Below, piece by piece: positions 8,809 to 16,850 of a DNA stretch of 64,000 nt. The notes under the pieces are model-generated. The model was not told where the DNA came from. It saw only the letters and a program-made list of their open reading frames with translations, and did no database searches. Source of the stretch: an uncultured Parabacteroides sp. (GTDB taxonomy: Bacteria > Bacteroidota > Bacteroidia > Bacteroidales > Tannerellaceae); contig CASFXH010000006.1 in assembly GCA_949298575.1 (NCBI GenBank), forward strand, positions 1-64,000, given 5' to 3'. A program made the position numbers and the translations under genes. How positions within the stretch are numbered: position 1 is the stretch's first letter; each line of letters begins with the position of its first letter.

Positions 8809-9417
8809 ATGCTGATCAAGATTTATCCCGAAAACCCCAATCCCAGGGAGATCGACAAAGCCCTCCGCGTGATGCGCGACGGGGGGCTCGTCATCTACCC
8901 CACCGACACGGTCTACGCCATCGGTTGCGACGCCCTCAACGTCCGAGCCGTCGAGCGCATCTGCCGTTTGAAAGGGGTCAACCCCCAGAAGAGCGACCTC
9001 TCCATCATCTGCTACGACCTCTCGAACATCAGCGCCTACGCCAAGGTGAGCAACGCCGCTTTCAAGCTGATGAAGAAGAATCTCCCCGGCCCTTTCACCT
9101 TCATCCTCCCCACCAGCAACGAGCTGCCCAAGATCTACAAGGCCCGCAAGGAAGTGGGGATCCGCGTCCCCGACAACGCCATCATCCGCACCCTCACCCA
9201 CGAGCTGGGCAACCCGATCCTCACCATGTCGATCCACGATGAGGACGACGTCATCGAATACTCTACCGACCCGGAGCTGATCGCCGAGAAATACGACCGC
9301 CTGGTCGACCTCGTCATCGACGGCGGCTACGGCGGGACGGAAGCCTCGACCGTCGTCGACGCCACGACCGACGATTTTGAGATCGTCCGGCAGGGGAAGG
9401 GGGAGTTGGTTTATTAG
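8809..9417 (+). CDS. YciO/YrdC/Sua5-family protein (putative threonylcarbamoyl-AMP synthase)
   Basis: 202 residues of a YrdC-fold protein. The family core GGLVIYPTDTVYAIGCDA is at residues 25-42, followed by RICRLKGVNPQKSDLSIIC, then the Pro-Gly-Pro-Phe-Thr segment and RVPDN. Sua5/TsaC proteins make threonylcarbamoyl-AMP for the t6A37 modification of ANN-decoding tRNAs. The KxR-type substrate residues of true TsaC are altered here, as in YciO, so activity is less certain than the fold. It follows fabI closely and likely shares its promoter. Confidence 0.82.
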   Translation: MLIKIYPENPNPREIDKALRVMRDGGLVIYPTDTVYAIGCDALNVRAVERICRLKGVNPQKSDLSIICYDLSNISAYAKVSNAAFKLMKKNLPGPFTFILPTSNELPKIYKARKEVGIRVPDNAIIRTLTHELGNPILTMSIHDEDDVIEYSTDPELIAEKYDRLVDLVIDGGYGGTEASTVVDATTDDFEIVRQGKGELVY

Positions 9418-9422
9418 GATGG

Positions 9423-9620
9423 TTACTCAGCGAAGGCTTTCATCCATCTCCGCACGTTTTTGAAGCATTCCTCAACAGGGATAAAAGGCCCCTTCTCAAT
9501 TTCATGGATGTGCGCCCAAGGTTCCTCTTGGGTGACGTGGAATGGTTTGTTGGGATTCCATTTCTCCTCTTCGGAGACGGTCTTGGCCGCTTGAGCTGAC
9601 ATGTTGTTTTCTGGTTTCAT
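9423..9620 (-). CDS. small hypothetical protein, antitoxin-like
   Basis: 65 residues starting at ATG 9620 (MKPENNMSAQ); a longer frame from 9680 lacks support. The sequence is acidic and hydrophilic, with NPNKPFHVTQEEPWAHI and a C-terminal helix ending FKNVRRWMKAFAE. This pattern (N-terminal tail, helix, short C-terminal Trp-containing helix) recalls small Bacteroidetes antitoxins, but no toxin gene lies beside it and I cannot name the family. It converges on the fabI-yciO pair with 5 bases between stops, and its upstream region is the tandem array at 9719-9975. Confidence 0.5.
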   Translation of the reverse strand: MKPENNMSAQAAKTVSEEEKWNPNKPFHVTQEEPWAHIHEIEKGPFIPVEECFKNVRRWMKAFAE

Positions 9621-9718
9621 CGTGTTGTCTCTTGATATAATATAATTAAATGTAGGGGCGAAGGTAGGCTTTTTCCTCATTCACCCCAAAAAACGGGCCT
9701 AGAAAAAGATCTTTTTCC

Positions 9719-9975
9719 GCCCGGCAAACCACTTGGCCGGGTTGCCAAACCCTATTTTCTGCCCGACAAACCACTTGGCCGGGTTGCCAAACCCTATTTT
9801 CTGCCCGACAAACCACTTGGCCGGGTTGCCAAACCCTATTTTCTGCCCGGCAAACCACTTGGCCGGCCCGGCAAACCACTTGGCCGGGTTGCCAAACCCT
9901 ATTTTCTACCCGACAAACCACTTGGCCAGCTAGCCAAACCCCTTTGGGAAGCCGACAAACCACTTGGCCAGCTTC
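9719..9975. repeat. intergenic tandem array B (42 bp = 2 x 21 bp units)
   Basis: Copies of 42 bases at 9719-9760, 9761-9802, 9803-9844 and 9866-9907, a lone 21-base half at 9845-9865, and diverged copies to about 9975. Each 42-mer is two different 21-base halves that share CCAAACC or ACAAACC at the same offset. Local inverted repeats are TTGGC-cgggtt-GCCAA and GGGTT-GCCA-AACCC. It fills the 416-base gap between divergent genes (9621-10037). Open frames through it on both strands (Gly-Gln-Val-Val-Cys-Arg peptide repeats) are by-products of the period being a multiple of three. Confidence 0.85.
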
Positions 9976-10012
9976 AAAAACAGCTTTAGGTAGAGACAAA
10001 AGAGAAATCCCT

Positions 10013-10020
10013 TATCTTCG
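10013..10020 (+). promoter_or_regulatory. candidate TTCG-type -7 box of the DMT transporter
   Basis: TATCTTCG, 17 bases before ATG 10038, directly after array B. No good TTG at -33. Confidence 0.35.
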
Positions 10021-10037
10021 CGCCCAAAGGAACATCC

Positions 10038-10928
10038 ATGATCATGAACGTGAATAAAAGCGCGCTTTGGGCCTACCACCTGATGGCCCTGTTGACGGCG
10101 GCGATCTGGGGGACGACGTTCGTCTCGACGAAGGTCTTGATCCAAAACGGGTTGACGCCGGCCGAGATTTTCTTCTACCGCTTCTCGCTGGCCTACGTCG
10201 TGATCCTCCTGTTCAGCGGGAGACGGCTGCGGGCCCGCGACTGGCGCGACGAGGGGTGGTTCGCCTTGGCGGGCGTGGCGGGCGGCTCGCTCTATTTCCT
10301 GACGGAGAACACGGCGCTGGGGATCACGCTGGCGTCGAACGTCTCGCTGCTGGTCAGCGTCTCGCCGGTGCTGACGGTCTTGCTGCTGGCGCTGTTCTAC
10401 CGCTACCGGTTGCGGGCGCGGATGTGGGTCGGGTCGGCGGCGGCCTTGGTGGGCGTGGCGCTGGTGGTGTTCAACGGGAGCTTTTTGCTGCGGATCAATC
10501 CGTTGGGCGATATGCTGTCGCTCAGCGCCGCCCTCTCGTGGGCGTTCTATTGCTTGATCTTGCGGAAAGTGGGCGGGCGCTACCCGTCGCTGTTCGTCAC
10601 GCGGAAAGTGTTCTTCTACGGGCTGCTGTCGATGGCGTGCTATTTCCTTTTCGACCCGCTCACGTGGAAAGGCGAGGCGTTGGCCCGGCCGGCGGTGTGG
10701 ATGAACCTGCTGTTCCTGGGGCTGGTGGCGTCGATGCTTTGCTTCCTGATGTGGAACGTGGCGGTGAAGGCGATCGGGGCCGAGCGGGCGGCGCCCTACC
10801 TCTATGTCAATCCTTTGGTGACGATGCTGACAGCCAGCCTCGTTCTCGACGAGCGGATCACGTGGGCGGCCGTCGCGGGCTGCGTCCTGATCATCGGCGG
10901 CGTCTACTGGACGGAGCGGCATGGCTGA
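10038..10928 (+). CDS. EamA/DMT-superfamily transporter
   Basis: 296 residues with about ten hydrophobic segments, arranged as two EamA repeats: the first begins LMALLTAAIWGTTFVSTKVL with the typical IWG(T/S)xF pattern, and the second begins near residue 150 (LSLSAALSWAFYCLILRK) and ends in the conserved VLDERITW...LIIGGVYWTER. Such drug/metabolite transporters export amino acids or other small metabolites across the inner membrane; substrate cannot be read from sequence. AAAGGA lies 6 bases before ATG 10038, an unusually good ribosome-binding site here. The DUF2461 gene starts 39 bases downstream on the same strand. Confidence 0.9.
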   Translation: MIMNVNKSALWAYHLMALLTAAIWGTTFVSTKVLIQNGLTPAEIFFYRFSLAYVVILLFSGRRLRARDWRDEGWFALAGVAGGSLYFLTENTALGITLASNVSLLVSVSPVLTVLLLALFYRYRLRARMWVGSAAALVGVALVVFNGSFLLRINPLGDMLSLSAALSWAFYCLILRKVGGRYPSLFVTRKVFFYGLLSMACYFLFDPLTWKGEALARPAVWMNLLFLGLVASMLCFLMWNVAVKAIGAERAAPYLYVNPLVTMLTASLVLDERITWAAVAGCVLIIGGVYWTERHG

Positions 10929-10967
10929 TTTCTTTTTTTCATGAATCAATTAAACACGTATATAAAT

Positions 10968-11669
10968 ATGGAAAATAAAGTCAAAGAGATCCTGAACTAC
11001 CTGGCGGTCCTCCGGGAAAACAACAACCGGGAGTGGTTCAACGCCAATCGGGCTTGGTATGACGAGGTCCGCGGGGCGTTCGACGAGATGGCCGAGCGGC
11101 TCATCTGGCGGATCGGGGCGTTCGACCCGAGCGTCCTCACGCAGACGGTGAAGAGCTGTACCTACCGCTTCTATCGCGACACCCGCTTCTCGCCCGACAA
11201 GTCGCCCTACAAGACCCATCTGGGGGCCTACGTCAATGCCCAGGGAAAGAAAGCGAACCATGGTGGTTATTACCTGCACCTCGAGCCAGGCAACTGCATG
11301 CTGGCGGGTGGCTCGTACGCCCTTCCCAATCCCGTGCTCAAAGCCATCCGCGAGGCGATCGTCGACGAGCCGGAGGAATACCGCTCGATCGTCGAGGCGC
11401 CCGCCTTCAAGCGCCTGTGCCCCGTCATCGGTGAGGCTTGGCTGAAAAAGTTGCCGGTGGGTTTCCCAAAAGATTTTCCCTATCCCGACTACCTCCGCTG
11501 CAAAGACTACACGTGCTACCACCGCGTAGACGATGAGTGGCTGATGGGCGACGACTGGCTCGAGCGCGTGGCGACGGTTTTCCAGACGATGAAACCCTTC
11601 CTCGACTTCGTGAACCGGGCCATCGACGACTTCGAGGGATGGGATTACGTGATGGAACCGCGGCGCTGA
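10968..11669 (+). CDS. DUF2461 (TIGR02453) family protein
   Basis: 233 residues starting at ATG 10968 (MENKVKEILNYLAVL); an in-frame ATG at 10941 adds nine poor residues. Family features: NNNREWFNANRAWYDEVR near the N-terminus, YRFYRDTRFSPDKSPYKTH, GGYYLHLEPGNCMLAGG, and the C-terminal MKPFLDFVNRAID. The family is widespread and of unknown function; I cannot assign a reaction. It may be co-transcribed with the transporter; a separate promoter for frr follows at 11693. Confidence 0.85.
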   Translation: MENKVKEILNYLAVLRENNNREWFNANRAWYDEVRGAFDEMAERLIWRIGAFDPSVLTQTVKSCTYRFYRDTRFSPDKSPYKTHLGAYVNAQGKKANHGGYYLHLEPGNCMLAGGSYALPNPVLKAIREAIVDEPEEYRSIVEAPAFKRLCPVIGEAWLKKLPVGFPKDFPYPDYLRCKDYTCYHRVDDEWLMGDDWLERVATVFQTMKPFLDFVNRAIDDFEGWDYVMEPRR

Positions 11670-11692
11670 GGGGCGATAATTTTCAGGAAAGG

Positions 11693-11722
11693 TTGGGCGT
11701 ATCGGGATTTTTCTTACTTTTG
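11693..11722 (+). promoter_or_regulatory. frr promoter (TTG-19-TACTTTTG)
   Basis: TTG at 11693-11695, a 19-base spacer and TACTTTTG at 11715-11722: an exact Bacteroidetes housekeeping promoter, 43 bases before ATG 11766. Confidence 0.75.
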
Positions 11723-11765
11723 TTTCCCATAAAACTTGATTTATAATTCCTATAAGACATCAGTT

Positions 11766-12329
11766 ATGATAGACACGAAGAAACTGGTCCAGGCGGGCGA
11801 AGAGAAGATGACGTTCGCCATCGACTATTTAGACGAGCAATTATCTCATATCCGGGCGGGTAAAGCGAACCCGAAGCTCCTGGATTGCGTAAGGGTCCCC
11901 TACTACGGAAGCCCGGTTCCCCTGTCGAACGTGGCGACGGTCACCGTGCCCGACGCGCGGACCATCATGATCACGCCGTGGGAGAAGAAAATCATCCGCG
12001 ATATCGAGAAGGCCATCCTCGACTCAGAGTTGGGCATTACGCCCGACAATAACGGCGAGGTGATCCGCTTGGCTATCCCGCCCCTCACCGAGGAGCGCCG
12101 CAAGCAATTGGTGAAACAATGCAAGCAAGAGGCCGAGAGCGCGAAGATCAGCATCCGCAACGCCCGTCGCGAGGCGATCGAGGCTTTGAAGAAGAGCATC
12201 AAGAGCGACGGCGTTCCCGAGGACGTGGAGAAAGACGCCGAGAACGACGTGCAGAAGATCCACGACAAGTACATCAAGAAGGTCGATGAGCTCTATGCCG
12301 CCAAGGAGAAAGAGATCATGACGGTATAA
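11766..12329 (+). CDS. frr: ribosome recycling factor
   Basis: 187 residues, the usual RRF length. RRF with EF-G splits the post-termination ribosome. Diagnostic segments: [42 protein letters not shown], the hinge [19 protein letters not shown], and the long C-terminal helix. ATG 11766 matches RRF N-termini ([15 protein letters not shown]); the upstream in-frame extension lies between the promoter and the start. rsgA follows after a 97-base gap with a large inverted repeat. Confidence 0.96.
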   Translation: MIDTKKLVQAGEEKMTFAIDYLDEQLSHIRAGKANPKLLDCVRVPYYGSPVPLSNVATVTVPDARTIMITPWEKKIIRDIEKAILDSELGITPDNNGEVIRLAIPPLTEERRKQLVKQCKQEAESAKISIRNARREAIEALKKSIKSDGVPEDVEKDAENDVQKIHDKYIKKVDELYAAKEKEIMTV

Positions 12330-12344
12330 ACAGGAATGGAGAAA

Positions 12345-12426
12345 GAAGGATGAGGAACCGGTGGCGAGGGGGATGCCCCTCCCGGATTCCTCATTCTTCA
12401 TTTCTCATTCTTCATTCTTCATTTCC
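12345..12426. repeat. large hairpin followed by CTTCATT repeats between frr and rsgA
   Basis: Outer arms GAAGGATGAGGAACCGG (12345-12361) and the complementary 12382-12399 pair with two differences; inside lies a second stem GAGGGG-GATG-CCCCTC (12366-12381). The right arm runs into four near copies of CATTCTT up to the rsgA start, leaving no Shine-Dalgarno sequence. It may attenuate or process the frr-rsgA transcript, or be a dispersed Bacteroidetes repeat. Confidence 0.65.
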
Positions 12427-13359
12427 ATGCAAGGGCTAGTCATTAAGAATACAGGCAGCTGGTACACGGTCCAGACGGACGAGGGGCGGCGAGTCGAGAG
12501 CAAGATCAAGGGTAACTTCCGGTTGAAAAACATTCGGACCACCAATCCCGTGGCGGTTGGCGACCGGGTGACGATCGAGCTCAACCGGGAAGGCACGGCC
12601 TTCATCACGGCGATCGAGGAGCGGAAGAACTACATCATCCGTCGAGCCTCCAACCTCTCGAAGCAGGCCCACATCCTAGCGGCGAACCTGGACCAGGCGC
12701 TTCTTTTGGTTACCCTCCATTATCCCGAGACTACGACCATCTTCATCGATCGTTTCCTGGCGACCGCTGAGGCCTATCGGGTTCCCGTTCGGTTGGTGTT
12801 CAATAAAGTCGATCTTTATGGAGAGGAAGATTTGAACCGCCTGGAAGAGCTGACGCGGCTTTACGAGGGCATCGGCTATCCCTGTTCCCGGCTTTGCGCG
12901 ACGAGCGGCTTGGGGGTGGAGGCTTTGGAAGAAACGTTGCGAGACAAGATAACCCTCCTGTCAGGGCATTCCGGCGTGGGGAAGTCGACGCTCATCAATC
13001 GTTTGATTCCCGGGGCTGGGCTGCGAACGGGACGGATTTCCGACTCGCACCTGAAAGGTATGCACACCACCACGTTCTCCGAGATGATCTCCCTGCCGGC
13101 GGGAGGGTTCCTCATCGATACGCCGGGCATCAAAGGTTTCGGGACCATCGAGATGGGGGACGCCGAGATCTCGCATTATTTCCCTGAGATCTTCCGCGAG
13201 GCGACGCGGTGCCGTTTCTATAACTGCACCCATCGGCACGAGCCGGGATGCGCCGTGCGTGAGGCGCTGGAAGAGGGGCGGGTGAGTGAGTCCCGCTATC
13301 GGAGTTACCTGAATATTTTCGAGGACAAGACCGAGGGCAAATACCGGGAAGAATATTAA
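12427..13359 (+). CDS. rsgA: ribosome small-subunit-dependent GTPase A
   Basis: 310 residues. RsgA is a circularly permuted GTPase that checks late 30S maturation. The motif order is the permuted one: G4 NKVD near residue 126, then G1 GHSGVGKST near 179, then G3 DTPGIKGF near 230. An OB-fold precedes them, and the C-terminal zinc finger has [17 protein letters not shown] 12427 matches the family N-terminus ([15 protein letters not shown]); the frame upstream is the repeat. Its stop overlaps the stop of the convergent dGTPase gene by four bases. Confidence 0.95.
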   Translation: MQGLVIKNTGSWYTVQTDEGRRVESKIKGNFRLKNIRTTNPVAVGDRVTIELNREGTAFITAIEERKNYIIRRASNLSKQAHILAANLDQALLLVTLHYPETTTIFIDRFLATAEAYRVPVRLVFNKVDLYGEEDLNRLEELTRLYEGIGYPCSRLCATSGLGVEALEETLRDKITLLSGHSGVGKSTLINRLIPGAGLRTGRISDSHLKGMHTTTFSEMISLPAGGFLIDTPGIKGFGTIEMGDAEISHYFPEIFREATRCRFYNCTHRHEPGCAVREALEEGRVSESRYRSYLNIFEDKTEGKYREEY

Positions 13360-14684
13360 ACCGCCGGGAGGCTCATGCCGGTCACTTTCCGGTAGAGGTC
13401 GAGCGCGTAGACGTCGGTCATGCCGGAGATGTAATCGAGGACGCATTGGATTTTTCCATACGTAGTCTTCGCCCGGGTGTCGTATTGTTCAGGGACACGC
13501 CGCAGGAGAAGCTTGCTGTACGCGTGCTCTGGATTCATGACGGCTTCAGTTAGGCTGTCGATGAGGTGGCTGAACACGTGGTAACCGGCCAGCTCCACGT
13601 CGAGGACTTCCTTCGCGGGATAAATCTTCTCGTAGGCCGTTCTCGAGCATTCGGCGTAGGCCAAGCGTGGCGTGGGCGCGATCTCGTCCGTCAGGGGCCG
13701 GCGGAAGCTGCCGTCAAGGAGGCCCGGCTCACGCTCAAGAAAAACGCGAGCGCACTCATTGACCAGTAACCCGACGATGCACGAGCGAAGATAAGCGATC
13801 CGCTCGTTCGTGTCGGCCACGTGCGCCATGACATTCTCCACGTGTTTCAACTTTTCGCCCTCGAAGAAGCCCAGCAGAAGGCTGATGGCCTCTTCCTTCG
13901 TGAGGATGTGGAGCTTGTGGGCGTCTTCAATGTCCATGATCTGGTAGCAAATATCGTCTGCCGCCTCCACGAGGTAAACCAAGGGATAACGGAGGAAGCG
14001 TTCGGGCCGCTCGGGGTCGCGGAGGATGCCCAGTTCCTCGGCTAGTCGATGGTAGCTTTCTTCTTCCGATTGGAAGAACCCGAACTTCCCGCGTTCCCCC
14101 GCATGGATGGAAGCGTAAGGGTATTTTACGATAGCCGCCAAGGTGCAGTAGGTTAAGGCAAAACCTCCTGGGCGTCGGCCGATGAACTGGTGTGTCAACA
14201 GACGCAACGCGTTGGCGTTCCCCTCAAAGCGAGTGAAGTCCTCCCAGCGCCCGCCTTCCTCGCGCACCCGTGCCTCGAGCGCTTTGCCATTTCCTTCAAG
14301 AAAATAGGCGGAGATAGCCCTTTCGCCCGAATGTCCAAAGGGTGGATTCCCCATGTCGTGGGCCAAGCAGGCGGCCGAGATGATGGAGCCGAGGTTTGCC
14401 AAGGCAGGGGCCAGTTCAGGATAGACGCTGGCTAAAGCTTTCCCCACATGATCGCCTAAAGATCGTCCCACGCAAGATACTTCTAAACTATGTGTCAAAC
14501 GATTATGAACAAAGATGCTTCCCGGCAAGGGAAAGACCTGCGTCTTGTTTTGCAGCCGTCGGAAGGGGGAAGAGAAGATCAGCCGATCGTAATCGCGTTG
14601 GTAGTCGGTCCGCTCGTGCGGCCGTCCGTGGTAGCCTTCCATGCCGAAGCGTTTACCGGAGAGGAGTCGTTGCCAATCCATCAT
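13356..14684 (-). CDS. dgt: deoxyguanosinetriphosphate triphosphohydrolase
   Basis: 442 residues of the HD-domain dNTPase family, which cleaves dGTP (and often other dNTPs) to the nucleoside and tripolyphosphate. Visible motifs: [24 protein letters not shown] (first metal His), and [14 protein letters not shown] (HD pair) near residue 113; the C-terminal part is helical. The length matches type 1 Dgt enzymes. It starts at ATG 14684 ([13 protein letters not shown] 14681 equally possible) and is transcribed alone; the 396 bases upstream hold only a small low-confidence frame. Confidence 0.93.
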   Translation of the reverse strand: MMDWQRLLSGKRFGMEGYHGRPHERTDYQRDYDRLIFSSPFRRLQNKTQVFPLPGSIFVHNRLTHSLEVSCVGRSLGDHVGKALASVYPELAPALANLGSIISAACLAHDMGNPPFGHSGERAISAYFLEGNGKALEARVREEGGRWEDFTRFEGNANALRLLTHQFIGRRPGGFALTYCTLAAIVKYPYASIHAGERGKFGFFQSEEESYHRLAEELGILRDPERPERFLRYPLVYLVEAADDICYQIMDIEDAHKLHILTKEEAISLLLGFFEGEKLKHVENVMAHVADTNERIAYLRSCIVGLLVNECARVFLEREPGLLDGSFRRPLTDEIAPTPRLAYAECSRTAYEKIYPAKEVLDVELAGYHVFSHLIDSLTEAVMNPEHAYSKLLLRRVPEQYDTRAKTTYGKIQCVLDYISGMTDVYALDLYRKVTGMSLPAV

Positions 14685-14858
14685 GAGTGAAACATTTTTT
14701 TGATCGTTGATGTGTTTTCGTGGGGATAAAGGTAGTGCTTTTTCGGGAAATGTACGGCTTGGTGGGGCTTCCTTTTTTAGGAACTTCCCGAATATAACGT
14801 CAGTGCGCTCGGTTGCGTACTATAATAATGTTGAAAGATACTTTCTTTGGCTGGCTGT

Positions 14859-15044
14859 ATGCTTGATAGTGTGATCATCAACCACTCAAACCTTTGTGAT
14901 GTTGTTGATGTGGCGCAGTGCCCAGCCTTGGAGTATATCTCAATCGATCGGCGGAATACGTATGATGGAGTCCTTCGTTTGACACGCGAGCAAGATGTAC
15001 ATCTCAAAGTTCAAGGTTTCGGAGATCTTGAGATCGTATACTGA
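14859..15044 (+). CDS. short ORF, possible gene fragment
   Basis: 61 codons from ATG 14859 (MLDSVIINHSNLCDVVDV), reading CPALEYISIDRRNTYDGVLR to a stop after GDLEIVY. The N-L-C-D-V-V-D-V / L-E-Y-I-S-I-D pattern looks like a leucine-rich-repeat or surface-protein tail rather than random sequence, and composition is more AT-rich than its neighbours. No start signal or partner is apparent. It is either a remnant of a larger protein or chance. The rest of 14685-15080 shows nothing I can name. Confidence 0.25.
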   Translation: MLDSVIINHSNLCDVVDVAQCPALEYISIDRRNTYDGVLRLTREQDVHLKVQGFGDLEIVY

Positions 15045-15080
15045 TTATCGCTGATTTGAGAAGAATGGTTAAATGCTTTT

Positions 15081-15614
15081 TTATCTTAAAGCGTCGGAAT
15101 CGCAATAACGCGTTACCGCCTTCTTGACAGAACCAAGTCCGAACATCGCGGGATCGAGTTGGAGGCGTGGAAGGATGACGACTTCCGCGGCGTCGTCGTT
15201 GGCTTGTGCCGCCTCGAAATGGCTGACTTCGCATTCGAAGAATAGATCGAGCGTATGGACCATGAATCCGGAATAAAGGTAGAGATTGGGAAGGGAAAAG
15301 AGGTAACGGGCGTGAAAGACTTCCAATCCTGTTTCTTCTCGTACTTCCCGAAAGACCGCTTCTTCCGCCGTCTCATAGAGATCGACAAAGCCTCCGGGCA
15401 AATCCAGCGTGCCTTTCGCGGGTTCTTTTTTGCGTCTTACGGTCAATAATTCGTCTTTATCGTTCCGGATAAAGCAGGCTACGGCGGCTGAGGGATTGAA
15501 ATAGTAGACAAAGCCACACGCTTCGCAATGTTTCGATTTTTCATTGCGCTCGACGAAGGCTTTCGCCCCGCAGAGAGGGCAATATTCAAATTGATGTAAA
15601 GGATGTCGTGTCAT
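15081..15614 (-). CDS. Nudix hydrolase with N-terminal zinc ribbon
   Basis: 177 residues. The N-terminus carries CPLCGAKAF...HCEACGFVYYFNP, a four-Cys zinc ribbon, followed by a complete Nudix box GGFVDLYETAEEAVFREVREETGL at about residues 74-97 (split here: GGFVDLYE, seven residues, REVREETGL). The ribbon plus Nudix arrangement resembles NUDT/NADH-pyrophosphatase-like proteins, so a nucleoside diphosphate derivative is the likely substrate, but the NADH-specific motif is not evident. ATG 15614 gives the ribbon intact. Monocistronic. Confidence 0.88.
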   Translation of the reverse strand: MTRHPLHQFEYCPLCGAKAFVERNEKSKHCEACGFVYYFNPSAAVACFIRNDKDELLTVRRKKEPAKGTLDLPGGFVDLYETAEEAVFREVREETGLEVFHARYLFSLPNLYLYSGFMVHTLDLFFECEVSHFEAAQANDDAAEVVILPRLQLDPAMFGLGSVKKAVTRYCDSDALR

Positions 15615-15626
15615 GTGGAGACTAAA

Positions 15627-15670
15627 ACACGGATTTCGCTCCCGTTCATACGGTTTCGCGAAATCCGTGT
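15627..15670. repeat. perfect 13-bp inverted repeat, promoter-proximal to the Nudix gene
   Basis: ACACGGATTTCGC (15627-15639) and GCGAAATCCGTGT (15658-15670) with an 18-base loop. It may end ROK-kinase transcription (minus strand comes from the right), but there is no U tract. ACACGGATTT...AAATCCGTGT hairpins are common dispersed repeats in Bacteroidetes; compare the AAATCCGCG element at 41720. Confidence 0.6.
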
Positions 15671-15700
15671 CATATTAAGTTTAAATGAAACGAGTGCCGA

Positions 15701-16687
15701 TTAAAGGACTAAATTGGGATCTTGCTCTTTGACTTCCCAACCCAATGCGCTCGCGCCCAATACGGCGGCGTCACTTTCTTTCAGTTGAGAGAAGATCACT
15801 TTTGTCTTGCCTTCAAAGACTTTCAGCATATTCTTGTCCATCGCTCGTTTGATCGGGTTCATCAACAGATCGCCCGCTTTCGTCAAGCCACCGAAAAGAA
15901 TAATCGCTTCAGGACTAGAGAACGCCACGAAGTTGGTGAACGCCTCACCCAACATCGTACCTGTCGCCTCGAAGATGTCCAACGCGATCTTATCGTTCTT
16001 CATCGCGGCATCAAAGACGTCTTTAGACGTGATCTCATCCGGATCCAAGTTTCTTAAGACGCTATCTTCGCTTCGGATCGACAGATATTCGCGTGCCGTA
16101 CGTGCGACACCCGTCGCGGAGCAATACGCTTCCAAGCAACCGCTACGTCCGCAACCACAGAGGCGACCATTGTTCCGGCGAACCGTGACGTGGCCCAACT
16201 CGCCCGCAAAACCGTCATGGCCATAGACTAGGTTACCGCCAATGACGATACCGCTGCCCACGCCAGTACCCAGCGTAATCTCGATGAAGTCTTTCATACC
16301 ACGAGCCGCTCCGTAAGTCATCTCACCGATAGCGGCGGCGTTCGCGTCGTTGGTCAATGCGACCGGAATATTGTGAACGCTTTCGCTGATCAATTGTGCC
16401 AAAGGAATTTTACCTTTCCATGGCAGATTCGGCGCGAATTCGATGCAACCATTAAAGAAGTTGCCGTTAGGTGCGCCTACACCAATACCTTTGATCTTCT
16501 CCGGGCCACCAGCCTGGTCGATCACTTGCTTCAAACCAGCGGACAATTCACGTACATAATCGTTGATATCCGCATATTTACCGGTCTTAATAGAACCGCC
16601 ATATAGGATAGTGCCTCTCGCGTCGACAACACCGTACACTGAATTGGTACCACCTATATCAATACCTACAACATAAGGTTTCTCCAT
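15701..16687 (-). CDS. ROK-family sugar kinase (glucokinase-like)
   Basis: 328 residues. ATP-binding DIGGTNSVYGVVD at the N-terminus, sugar-binding APNLPWKG and TNDANAAAIGE, and the ROK zinc signature CGCGRSGCLEAYCSATG near residue 180 are all present. The complete signature marks an enzyme rather than a ROK repressor, and there is no N-terminal helix-turn-helix. Glucokinase is the likeliest activity; N-acetylmannosamine or fructose cannot be excluded. ATG 16687 follows a consensus promoter. Monocistronic. Confidence 0.9.
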   Translation of the reverse strand: MEKPYVVGIDIGGTNSVYGVVDARGTILYGGSIKTGKYADINDYVRELSAGLKQVIDQAGGPEKIKGIGVGAPNGNFFNGCIEFAPNLPWKGKIPLAQLISESVHNIPVALTNDANAAAIGEMTYGAARGMKDFIEITLGTGVGSGIVIGGNLVYGHDGFAGELGHVTVRRNNGRLCGCGRSGCLEAYCSATGVARTAREYLSIRSEDSVLRNLDPDEITSKDVFDAAMKNDKIALDIFEATGTMLGEAFTNFVAFSSPEAIILFGGLTKAGDLLMNPIKRAMDKNMLKVFEGKTKVIFSQLKESDAAVLGASALGWEVKEQDPNLVL

Positions 16688-16737
16688 GATTTTATATTTA
16701 GGATTAATAATGTGTTTATTGTTTTTTATTATGCGGG

Positions 16738-16768
16738 CAAATATAAAGAGCTTTGTGCGAAACTACAA
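16738..16768 (-). promoter_or_regulatory. promoter of the ROK kinase (TTG-20-TATATTTG)
   Basis: On the minus strand TTG (16766-16768), 20 bases, TATATTTG (16738-16745): exact consensus, 50 bases before the start codon. Confidence 0.7.
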
Positions 16769-16850
16769 CTTTATTCCTCTTTTTTTCTTCTTTTTCATTG
16801 TTGCGACCGATTCTTTGGGGTTTTAAGGCTTCTCAATCGATAGGCTCGCG

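Noticed and set aside
9646-9999. Cys-containing peptide-repeat protein on either strand
   Set aside because: Open in both strands because the 42-base period is a multiple of three; no start signal, and it covers a divergent promoter region.
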